Origin: an uncultured Acetatifactor sp.
Lineage (GTDB): Bacteria > Bacillota > Clostridia > Lachnospirales > Lachnospiraceae
Assembly (NCBI GenBank): GCA_947627535.1
Contig: CANQWM010000019.1
Coordinates: forward strand, 1-47,708
DNA: 47,708 nt
Direction of reading: 5' to 3'
Shown: positions 1 through 6,851 of the stretch, piece by piece
Numbering within the stretch: position 1 is the stretch's first letter
How the letters are laid out: every line of letters begins with the position of its first letter
The notes under the pieces: model-generated
Databases searched by the model: none
Seen by the model: the letters and a program-made list of their open reading frames with translations, nothing else
Told to the model about the DNA's origin: nothing
Program-made: the position numbers and the translations under genes

Positions 1-114
1 TCCAAAGTACACGCTCGGACACCGGCTTAATTTTAATGCTCAAAACTTATGGCCTGGCTGGGCGCTGAATTGTAACTCTGGAATGATTGCTTCGATATTC
101 AGCGAAAGTTTTAG

Positions 115-143
115 TTGATATCCGCTCTGATTTAGACTATAAT
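115..143 (+). promoter_or_regulatory. Sigma-A type promoter in front of a possible short RNA
   Basis: The -35 box TTGATA is at 115-120 and the -10 box TATAAT at 138-143, with a 17-bp spacer. The predicted start is near 150. No gene with a ribosome site follows before the terminator at 188-226. Confidence 0.6.
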
Positions 144-149
144 TTTTCT

Positions 150-226
150 GTAAGCTAATGTGTTTGATCATACATTAATCTTACACTAACTGCCAGACTT
201 TTTCGAGGTCTGGCAGTTATTTTTTT
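150..226 (+). ncRNA. Putative small RNA of about 75 nt
   Basis: A good promoter (115-143) and a good intrinsic terminator (188-226) enclose only about 75 nt. The only open frame inside is a six-codon one starting near 159 that lacks a ribosome site. The simplest reading is a short non-coding transcript. Alternatively, the terminator may serve a gene that lies mostly left of the window and the promoter match may be chance. In the first 115 bases two frames stay open to stops at about 66 and 115, but neither gives a tail I recognise. Confidence 0.3.
188..226 (+). terminator. Rho-independent terminator
   Basis: Arms 188-198 and 208-218 form an 11-bp stem (AACTGCCAGAC with its complement) around a 9-nt loop, followed by a run of T. 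Confidence 0.8.
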
Positions 227-228
227 CA

Positions 229-274
229 CAAAAAGGAGGCTGCGCACTAATTGCTTAGTGCGACAGCCCCTTTT
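229..274 (-). terminator. Bidirectional terminator closing the SPFH-TIR operon
   Basis: A long hairpin of about 19 bp has arms 231-250 and 255-272. It has a run of A on its left and a run of T on its right, so it works in both directions. It lies about 50 bases beyond the stop of the last minus-strand gene (326-859). Confidence 0.75.
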
Positions 275-325
275 ATCAGTCTGTTACTTGTTTGAAACTG
301 ACGGAGCATCTCCACATCCGCACCC

Positions 326-859
326 TCATTTTTTTACCGTTACAGCCGGTTTGCAATATGTGTCTGCAGACAGATCCTGCTCCTGTAAAAACCGCAGCAG
401 AAGATATGCGTTTCTGTACTGATCCGCCTTTCTGGCATTCTTGGCTGATGTCCTCCATGCCGAAAAAAGAATCACTAAAATACACGCTATTATCACTGTA
501 GAAATAATCATAAACACCCACAATGCACCACTCTCCTGTTTTGACAGCGTTATAACCGTTGACGATATTGACACGATCAGCGACAAAATCGAGATGACAA
601 AAGCGTTCAGAGACATACATACATTGAGTGTCTCCACTCCGTCCGTGCGCATCTGCAGGCAGGCCTCCATCAGTTCCTCCCGCTCACTGCTGGTCAGCCC
701 GAACTTCGGTTTCTTCCCAAGTACGCCCTCCTGGCGGAGCAGATCATCCATTTCTGCCACCCCAGCGCTCAAGCTTTTCTTTTTGTTGTTTTTGTCTTTA
801 ATCGGTTTCTTCCCAATAGCATCCAGAATCTCTACCTGTTTCTTTTGTCTTTCATTCAT
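326..859 (-). CDS. Small two-helix membrane protein, last gene of the SPFH-TIR operon
   Basis: This 177-residue protein has a charged N-terminal half (about residues 1-75, rich in K and E), then two membrane helices at about 82-104 and 112-133 joined by a very short loop. A basic helical tail (RKADQYRNAYLLLRFLQEQ, about 142-160) follows. The shape, a soluble part plus a helical hairpin plus an amphipathic tail, recalls SLATT-type 2TM proteins that accompany nucleotide-signal immune systems, but I see no diagnostic motif and do not assign that family. The gene starts 34 bases after the TIR gene stop with only a weak ribosome site, so it is probably co-translated or poorly expressed. A hairpin terminator follows. 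An overlapping frame (276-620) is a weaker candidate. The function is unknown. Confidence 0.65.
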   Translation of the reverse strand: MNERQKKQVEILDAIGKKPIKDKNNKKKSLSAGVAEMDDLLRQEGVLGKKPKFGLTSSEREELMEACLQMRTDGVETLNVCMSLNAFVISILSLIVSISSTVITLSKQESGALWVFMIISTVIIACILVILFSAWRTSAKNARKADQYRNAYLLLRFLQEQDLSADTYCKPAVTVKK

Positions 860-893
860 GACGTTTTTCTCTATCTTTTTTACGATTCTCCCT

Positions 894-3707
894 CTATTCC
901 AGATAGGGATTTACGCGAACTCCATAAATTGCGTCACCATAATTCTCTTTTTCCCAATAATAAATATAAGCATTTATTTCAATTTCAGGACTTTCAGAAT
1001 TTATTTCAATCTGTCCAGAAGAAGTTATAGAACCATTAGTTATAGTATAAGTACGGTCTCGAAGAAAACCTCCTTCGCGAAGCGTTTCTAATACCTTATC
1101 ATTGTCCGGCAATTCCATAATAGACACTACGAAAACCTTATCCTGTGTTGAATTTAACATCTCATATCCTAGATTTTCATAATGAGACATATAGCCGCTG
1201 TAATGATCAAAATATTTAATAACATAATTAAGCCACAACTGTATGTTTGTCAATGTACTCTCCACGATCATATCCTGCTCCTCAGAGGTAAAATTTTCTT
1301 CTAAAAATTCACTGCTGTTCAGTTTCTTTCTGAGAGAACAATTCTCCCATGAATAACCTGTTTCCAGACCGCTGGGCTCAACATCTACTGATACAACATC
1401 AGAAAATTCATTGCGATATGACAACGGAAGAGTCCCTCTTCTCACCAAAAGCATCTCTCCGTTTACATTTTGTTCCGCAACAACCCATACTGCTGACCCA
1501 GAACCAAAGAACCGTGTTCCAAAGGAAACCATATCCCCTACGGAAGCCGTCAGCAACTTCTCCCTCTCTTTCTCTGCTTCTGTTTCAGGTTCAGGCCATG
1601 CTCCGCAGAATGTAAGAAGCACAGAACTTACTGTCTGCGCATCCTCCTCTCTCGCTCCCTTCAGGCAATTCAGCTTTGATTGAATTAAAAGATTCTTAAT
1701 CTGAACCGCTTCTTCCGGCATACTGTCCACCGCCAGCAAACCAACCATGTTTTTGGCTTTCTGCAAGGCCGCGTCGTACTCTTCCTTTTCTATGTCCTCC
1801 CGCAGGCTCAGATACATTGCCTTTTCCAGCTGCGCGGCTTCTTCCGTGAAATCAAGTCCTTCCGGAAGACTTCCAAGGGCCCCCTGCAACTGGCTGACTT
1901 TGCTGAAGTCCCCGCTCTCCACATCTTCAAGCCTCTTTTGATACATGGCTCTGCCCAGCTGTATGGCCTCCTTCGTGCAGTCATCCTGATAGTCACTCAT
2001 GGCCGCCAACAGAACTACGGCATCACCGAAACTGTCCGCCTCCACACAATCCAAAGCCTCTGAAGACATGGCTTCAACTATTTTCTCCCCGGCCTTTTTC
2101 TGTCCAAACTGTTGCGATAATACATGAAACGCAGACGAATAATCGCCTTCCTGTATCAAAGCCACCGCCTGCTGTTCTGCCTGCTGTTCTGCCCGCTGTT
2201 TTGCCTGCTGTTCTGCCCGGTAATGCTGGATTCCCTTATAGGCTACGGATACCATAACAAAAGCTACCACCATTACGAAGGCCACAGCCAGCCGGATCCT
2301 CTTTTTCTTTCTCTTTGCCTGCTCCTTCCTGCTGACCTTCTCCAGCTTTTCCTGCGCCAGCTTGATCTGGGCCGCCGCGTCCTTATATTCTCCCAGCTCC
2401 TGCAGCTGACGGATCACATCCTTAAGCTGCCCACTGTTTCCTGCTGTATTTAACTGCTGAAGCGACTTTTGATAAGTCGTTTCCTGGAACCTTTGGATGA
2501 TCTTTTGATTATAGCCCTCCACTTCCGTGCGGAGCGTCTCTCCCCCGAAGCGCATCACCTTCTGGAAAGCGTCAGCTGTATCCAGCCTGCTCCCGTACTG
2601 AGCCAGTTCCTCCCTCTTACGCACCCTGCACTGGGCCATCAGCTTTCCCAGATACGCCTCTCCGTTCTCCGGGTCCAGATTCAGCACCTGCTCGCTGTAT
2701 TCGTCAGCCTTGGCAAAATCCCCGTCCTCCAGGAACATAAAAGCTCTCTTTAACAGAGCCCCAGTCTCCTTTCCGGTCCCCCCGGCAGACGCCCCGGACT
2801 GTGGCCGCTCGTCCGTCCCCGTCAGCTTCCGGATGCCGCGGATCAGATCCTGCATAAAGCCCAGTTTCCCCATATCCTGTGCCTGTAAATGGGAGAACTC
2901 CTGCGGCAGATCATAAGGGTCCATATCCTTATAAGCGGGGATCAGAACCTTCTTTTCCCCTTTCTTGATCAGGTTCAGGTATCTGCTCCACTCGTTCCTG
3001 ACCCAGACCGCCTGAAAGTATTCCGGCTTCGTCCCCAGCACCACCATGACCCTGGCGCTGTTTAAGGCCGCAAAGATATAGGGCTCGTAAGCGCTTCCCA
3101 GCTTATCCTCCAGCGTGATCCGGGCAAAGAACACCTTGAACCCCTCCTGGGTCAGCTGGTGGTACAGATCGTTGGCCAGCACCGAATCCGGCGTCCTTTT
3201 TCCCGTTTCGTCCGACTCTTTATAGCAGATAAATACGTCGAAGGGCTCCTCCCGGCTGGAAATATCCAGGATCCCCCTCTGGATTTCATCGATCTGCTTT
3301 GCTTCCTCCTCATAGATCGCCTTCTGGCTCTCGTCCGCATAGCGCAGCGCCGCCTTATAGTTCTCGTCCGCAAAGACGGAGGTGTACTGGGTCCTGTTTA
3401 CCGTGGGCTTTCTGGTGTGGGTCGCCGGATCCTCCACATACTCTATGCCGTAAGTACAGAGTACCAGGGACCAGTAGGCCTCTGCGTCCTCCTTGTCCTC
3501 CTGCAGAATCTGCTCATACATGGATATGGCCTTGTCGAACTCATTATTTCTGCGGAAATGGTTCGCACGGTCATACAGGTTGAGCCTCCGCTCGTCATTC
3601 ATTTTAGGCAGGGTCTGTCTGGTGCCGCAGTACTCGCATTCGCAGACGCTCATCCCTTCCTGTACTTCCAGGTTCCCTCCGCATATCTTACACTTGAAAA
3701 CTGCCAT
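894..3707 (-). CDS. Membrane-spanning zinc-ribbon / TIR / TPR protein with a DUF6273-like C-terminus
   Basis: This 937-residue protein starts with a zinc ribbon (C6, C9, C24, C27), then TPR-like helices (about 40-150). A TIR domain follows (about 156-290), opening with FDVFICYK. In the segment DKLGSAYEPY, E208 aligns by position with the catalytic glutamate of NAD-cleaving TIR domains such as SARM1. More TPR-like helices lead to a basic stretch (KRKKKR, about 466-471) and one membrane helix (about 472-490). A QAEQQ-repeat coiled coil and a C-terminal domain (about 700-937) with the WENCSLRKKLN signature of DUF6273 complete it. By the positive-inside rule the TIR half is cytoplasmic and the DUF6273 half outside. 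The ribosome site GGAGGAAGG precedes the ATG. The C-terminal 500 bases are far more AT-rich than the 5' part, which suggests a swapped domain. NADase activity is inferred, not shown. Confidence 0.88.
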   Translation of the reverse strand: MAVFKCKICGGNLEVQEGMSVCECEYCGTRQTLPKMNDERRLNLYDRANHFRRNNEFDKAISMYEQILQEDKEDAEAYWSLVLCTYGIEYVEDPATHTRKPTVNRTQYTSVFADENYKAALRYADESQKAIYEEEAKQIDEIQRGILDISSREEPFDVFICYKESDETGKRTPDSVLANDLYHQLTQEGFKVFFARITLEDKLGSAYEPYIFAALNSARVMVVLGTKPEYFQAVWVRNEWSRYLNLIKKGEKKVLIPAYKDMDPYDLPQEFSHLQAQDMGKLGFMQDLIRGIRKLTGTDERPQSGASAGGTGKETGALLKRAFMFLEDGDFAKADEYSEQVLNLDPENGEAYLGKLMAQCRVRKREELAQYGSRLDTADAFQKVMRFGGETLRTEVEGYNQKIIQRFQETTYQKSLQQLNTAGNSGQLKDVIRQLQELGEYKDAAAQIKLAQEKLEKVSRKEQAKRKKKRIRLAVAFVMVVAFVMVSVAYKGIQHYRAEQQAKQRAEQQAEQQAVALIQEGDYSSAFHVLSQQFGQKKAGEKIVEAMSSEALDCVEADSFGDAVVLLAAMSDYQDDCTKEAIQLGRAMYQKRLEDVESGDFSKVSQLQGALGSLPEGLDFTEEAAQLEKAMYLSLREDIEKEEYDAALQKAKNMVGLLAVDSMPEEAVQIKNLLIQSKLNCLKGAREEDAQTVSSVLLTFCGAWPEPETEAEKEREKLLTASVGDMVSFGTRFFGSGSAVWVVAEQNVNGEMLLVRRGTLPLSYRNEFSDVVSVDVEPSGLETGYSWENCSLRKKLNSSEFLEENFTSEEQDMIVESTLTNIQLWLNYVIKYFDHYSGYMSHYENLGYEMLNSTQDKVFVVSIMELPDNDKVLETLREGGFLRDRTYTITNGSITSSGQIEINSESPEIEINAYIYYWEKENYGDAIYGVRVNPYLE

Positions 3708-3731
3708 TTGAATCCTTCCTCCGCTTTCGTC

Positions 3732-4286
3732 TTATTTTCGTTTCAGCACATAGTCCATGCCCAGAAAGGATAGTTTCATCGTATCCCCCTGAAGCTCATA
3801 ATCCAGCTCCAGGGACACTGCGCTCAAGACTCCCTCCGCATTGGCTTTCAGCTGCAGGGTATTGCCGCCCTCTTCCGTAAAGGTGAACAGATCCGCCCCC
3901 AGAAAACCGGCCCCCGCCCCCACGCGGACGGTTCCGTCCTCCCGGAAGGTCATGGACAGGAGACCCTTTTCATCCGACCATTCTCCGTAGAGCTTTGCAA
4001 GCGCTTCTTCCTTCTCCGCGGAATGATTCCCTCCCATGTTCCGAAAGGCTTCCGGTCCCTGCCTGACCACCAGGAACGTTATAATGCCCGCCAGCAGCAG
4101 GACTCCGCAGCCTGCGGCCAGCCAGTACCACTTCTTTCTGCCTTTCACGGCGGCCTGTTCCTGCGCTCCGGCCTCCTGCCCCTGCGGCATGGACGGCTCC
4201 TCCCTCCGCAGTTTCCGGCCGCATTTCTTACAATAGACGGTCAGTATCTCATCCTCTGCCTCTGCTCCGCAGTATTCGCATCTCAT
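3732..4286 (-). CDS. Zinc-ribbon protein with one membrane helix and a beta-rich C-terminus
   Basis: This 184-residue protein begins with a zinc ribbon (C3, C6, C19, C22) and a charged linker. One membrane helix follows (about 52-74), and then a C-terminal part (about 100-184) of alternating hydrophobic strands with a GEWSDEKG start, as seen in small lipocalin-like or DUF5640-like domains. The basic residues before the helix predict that the zinc ribbon is inside and the beta domain outside. This is the same plan as the neighbouring TIR protein (24 bases downstream) in miniature. The zinc ribbons in three of the five operon proteins suggest a common partner or metal dependence. The function is unknown. 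Confidence 0.75.
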   Translation of the reverse strand: MRCEYCGAEAEDEILTVYCKKCGRKLRREEPSMPQGQEAGAQEQAAVKGRKKWYWLAAGCGVLLLAGIITFLVVRQGPEAFRNMGGNHSAEKEEALAKLYGEWSDEKGLLSMTFREDGTVRVGAGAGFLGADLFTFTEEGGNTLQLKANAEGVLSAVSLELDYELQGDTMKLSFLGMDYVLKRK

Positions 4287-4311
4287 ACTCCCCGTCCCTC
4301 CTTTCCGCCCG

Positions 4312-5013
4312 CTATTTCAGCAGTCTGCACTTACTGTTCCTCTCCTCCAAAAGCCGCAGGAACTGCTCAGACTTCTCCCTGCACGCTTCCTCATCCTGTG
4401 CTCCTGCGGCCTCCGAGAAGGCCGAGAACGCCATGGAAAGACGTCCCTCCAGCTCTTCCAGCGCCTGATTGCTCCGGGGATCGCTGTAGCGCACCGCTTC
4501 CTCCACCTTTTTTACATAGGCGGCTATTTCCGGACTGTGGGGCTGCTTCCGCAAAAGCTCCGCCTCCGTCCTCAGGTTAAGCAGGAACCTTGTCTCCTCC
4601 TTTACCTTCCGCTCCGTCTGTTCGATGACGGCCGCACCAGAGACGGACATGACCACGGCGATCCCATAACAGGCAAGGATCACCAGACCCAGAACAAAGC
4701 CCAGCCAGTTCTTCGTCACCGGGATCACCACGCAGACCATCTCCACGATCAGCGTGACGATCAGCGCTGTGTAACTGACATAAATGATGGGAAGACGCAG
4801 GAATTTCTGCTCTAAGGTGCCTTTACGGAAAACAAGGGCGCTGCATCCCAGCTGCCCCGCAAATACCAGCAGTATCATCACGAAAGCGGCCCAGAAGGAG
4901 CCTTCATTCTTGCTCCAGCCGCCGATCTGGCTGGGAATCAGAAGCGCCACCGCTACGAACACCGCCACCGCGATCCCCCATACCGTCAGATAACTCTTTT
5001 TATATTTTTCCAT
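4312..5013 (-). CDS. Four-helix membrane protein with cytoplasmic coiled-coil tail
   Basis: This 233-residue protein has four hydrophobic segments at about 9-27, 41-60, 75-96 and 105-128. A long charged helical tail (about 130-233) contains heptad-like stretches, as in QALEELEGRLSMAFSAF. An even number of helices places both ends on the same side, probably the cytoplasm. The start is supported by GGAGAGG just before the ATG at 5013. The leader immediately upstream (5028-5092) folds strongly and may control translation. It lies second in the SPFH-TIR operon. I recognise no family; a scaffold or effector-pore role would be speculation. Confidence 0.72.
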   Translation of the reverse strand: MEKYKKSYLTVWGIAVAVFVAVALLIPSQIGGWSKNEGSFWAAFVMILLVFAGQLGCSALVFRKGTLEQKFLRLPIIYVSYTALIVTLIVEMVCVVIPVTKNWLGFVLGLVILACYGIAVVMSVSGAAVIEQTERKVKEETRFLLNLRTEAELLRKQPHSPEIAAYVKKVEEAVRYSDPRSNQALEELEGRLSMAFSAFSEAAGAQDEEACREKSEQFLRLLEERNSKCRLLK

Positions 5014-5027
5014 TTTTCCTCTCCAAT

Positions 5028-5092
5028 CCGGAGCGTTTCTGCAACAGGGCGGCCGCCGTCCGTGCTATTTGTGACGCTCCGGCACAAATAGC
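5028..5092 (-). promoter_or_regulatory. Structured leader with nested pairing just before a ribosome site
   Basis: In the minus-strand RNA a perfect 10-bp hairpin (GCTATTTGTG at 5083-5092 with CACAAATAGC at 5064-5073) has a 9-nt loop. Eight of those loop bases (CCGGAGCG, 5075-5082) are perfectly complementary to CGCTCCGG at 5028-5035. That second copy ends 14 bases before the ATG of the 4312-5013 gene and touches its ribosome site. The loop can therefore form a pseudoknot or an alternative stem. Confidence 0.55.
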
Positions 5093-5134
5093 CGGACCAT
5101 GGGCCTTTTATCTCCCGCGGCGCCCGGAAACCTC

Positions 5135-6373
5135 TCAGAGCCGTTCGCCGCACTCCGGGCAGAATTTAAAGCCCGTCACGTCGCTTCCGCACTTGGGACA
5201 GCGGGCGGGCGCCGGCTGCAGCTTCCCGCCGCATTCCGGACAGAACTTAAAGCCGGCGGGAACCCTTTGGCCGCACTGGCCGCAGACCGTCCCGGCCCCC
5301 TGCGCGGACGCAGGAGACTCCATTGCCGGAAAGCCGCCGGCGGTTTCTGGCGGCTGCGGCATTTCTCCCGTTCCCGCCTGCCGGGGTGTCTGTCCGGCAG
5401 CTGTCCCGGCAAGCGCCTCCTGGAACATTCCGCCCACAGAGCTTCCAACGCCCGCCATGGTGGCCAGCCCCACGCCCAGATTGGTGTACTGTCCCATTCC
5501 CTCGTTGGCTGCCGCAGCCCCGGCCACGTCGAAACTTCTCTCCTGCGCATAGGTATAGCCTTCCTGCTGCCTTTTTTGCGCAAGCGCCTGGGACTCGATG
5601 ATCAGCTTCTGAGCCTCCGTCTGCTGTTTAATGATGTCCACCTGCTGGTTCAGTCTCGCCTCCGCCACATCCGCATACTGCCGGAAATGCAGCGTCTTGA
5701 ACCGCTGATAGGTCTCATCCTCCTCGGGACGCATCACCGTGGTCACAAAAAAGCGCTCCAGCGCCACTCCGTACTCCGCAAAATCCGGCGCAAGGCGTTT
5801 TTGCAGCGCGTCAGACAACTCCTCCAGATGCTCATCCAGCTCAAAGATGCTCAGCGCCTGTTCCCGGATGGTCCTTGCCAGACAGGATTTGATCCGCGTC
5901 ATCAGGAAGGCCCTGAAATATTTCACCAGCTGCTCCCGGCCCAGAACGCTCTCCGTTCCCACCAGCTTCATGCACAGCCTTCTGGAATCCTCCGCCCGCA
6001 GGCTCATTTCTCCGCAGGCCCCGATCTCCATCGGAAAACCATATGTAGGTTCCATGAACTGAACCTTGCTGTCCGTCCCCCATTTTAACGCCATCTGCTC
6101 CGTCTTGTTGATGAAGTAGACCTCACAGTGAAAGGGCGACACATCTCCCGTCACGCGGTTAATAAGCTTTCCCAGAAGAGGGATGTTCTCCGTTTCCAGA
6201 GTATGCCTGCCCGGGCCGAACAGGTCTAGGGCCTGGCCGTTCATCATGAACAGCGCTTCCTGATTCTCATGCACGATCAGCTGACTCAGCGAGTTGAAAT
6301 CCTCGCCGGGAAATTTCCAGACAAAAGCAGTGTTATCGCCGTCATACTTTATCACTTCCGCCAGCTTCGCCAT
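5135..6373 (-). CDS. SPFH-domain protein with two C-terminal zinc ribbons
   Basis: This 412-residue protein matches the bacterial SPFH family often labelled, misleadingly, as virion core protein-like. The SPFH (stomatin/prohibitin-like) part spans about residues 20-260 and includes RAFLMTRIKSCLARTIREQ and a helical stretch rich in Q, A and E (about 245-290). A Gly/Ala/Met-rich linker (about 290-360) is followed by two zinc ribbons (about 363-412) with four CxxC pairs such as FKFCPECG. There is no signal peptide or clear membrane helix, so membrane attachment, if any, is peripheral. The ribosome site is AAAGGAA before the ATG, and a TTGACA promoter lies 40-65 bases upstream. It heads the operon. 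SPFH proteins form ring or cage scaffolds at membranes; the role here is inferred to be organising the downstream membrane proteins. Confidence 0.85.
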   Translation of the reverse strand: MAKLAEVIKYDGDNTAFVWKFPGEDFNSLSQLIVHENQEALFMMNGQALDLFGPGRHTLETENIPLLGKLINRVTGDVSPFHCEVYFINKTEQMALKWGTDSKVQFMEPTYGFPMEIGACGEMSLRAEDSRRLCMKLVGTESVLGREQLVKYFRAFLMTRIKSCLARTIREQALSIFELDEHLEELSDALQKRLAPDFAEYGVALERFFVTTVMRPEEDETYQRFKTLHFRQYADVAEARLNQQVDIIKQQTEAQKLIIESQALAQKRQQEGYTYAQERSFDVAGAAAANEGMGQYTNLGVGLATMAGVGSSVGGMFQEALAGTAAGQTPRQAGTGEMPQPPETAGGFPAMESPASAQGAGTVCGQCGQRVPAGFKFCPECGGKLQPAPARCPKCGSDVTGFKFCPECGERL

Positions 6374-6411
6374 TTCCTTTTCCCCCGTTTTTTCGTAAAA
6401 TTTATGACATC

Positions 6412-6439
6412 ATTCTACCCCCCCGCAACCTTTTGTCAA
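6412..6439 (-). promoter_or_regulatory. Promoter of the SPFH-TIR operon
   Basis: On the minus strand TTGACA (6439-6434) and TAGAAT (6417-6412) are separated by 16 bp. The predicted start is about 30 bases before the SPFH start codon. Confidence 0.7.
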
Positions 6440-6470
6440 CTTCTTTTGCAGGGGGGCCGGACACACCACT

Positions 6471-6504
6471 AAAAAAGGCGCGCAGAAAACTGCGCGCCTT
6501 TTAT
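6471..6504. terminator. Bidirectional terminator at the end of the arabinan series
   Basis: An 11-bp GC-rich stem (AAGGCGCGCAG at 6475-6485 with its complement at 6490-6500) has an AAAA loop and is flanked by A and T runs. It ends minus-strand transcription coming from 6570-6803 and insulates the SPFH operon promoter. Confidence 0.88.
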
Positions 6505-6569
6505 CAGAAAATCTTATTTTCCCTTAGTTTATGATCCGTTTCCTCCAAAGGAGATAAAACGCTTTCCTC

Positions 6570-6803
6570 TCATGGCTTCCGAAATTCCTTCACCCTGCGG
6601 ACCACATACCAGATATCCACACAAACGGTTCCCACTACAGCCGCGATGACAATGCCCTCAATGGTAAAATGGAGCACAGAAAGGGTCACAAAGCTGATCA
6701 GCAGAATCGTCAGCATCCACCAGCCGAAGGCACAAGCCGTGACGATCAGGAAAAAGATAACTTCCTTTACCATGTCCCATCTTTTGCGCCATTTGCTCTC
6801 CAT
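6570..6803 (-). CDS. Small two-helix membrane protein
   Basis: This 77-residue protein has two hydrophobic helices (about 14-37 and 43-64) and basic ends (MESKWRKRW and RRVKEFRKP), so both ends are probably cytoplasmic. AAGGAAGAGG precedes the ATG. It begins 48 bases after the exported GH43 gene and is the last gene before the terminator at 6471-6504, so it is probably co-transcribed with the arabinan genes. I recognise no family. Confidence 0.6.
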   Translation of the reverse strand: MESKWRKRWDMVKEVIFFLIVTACAFGWWMLTILLISFVTLSVLHFTIEGIVIAAVVGTVCVDIWYVVRRVKEFRKP

Positions 6804-6851
6804 AACCTCTTCCTTTCCCTTTCTGTTATTCTCTGCTTTTCCGTTTTTTCG

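Noticed and set aside
276..620. A 114-codon minus-strand frame overlapping the end of the small membrane-protein gene
   Set aside because: The 326-859 frame has two clear membrane helices and fits operon spacing; this one is Cys-rich without pattern.
2160..2225. Repeated CTGTTCTGCC units in the TIR gene as a DNA repeat element
   Set aside because: They are in frame and encode the QAEQQ coiled-coil repeat after the membrane helix.
5135..6373. Prophage or virus origin of the gene often labelled virion core protein
   Set aside because: The label is a database misnomer for bacterial SPFH/zinc-ribbon proteins; no phage genes lie nearby.
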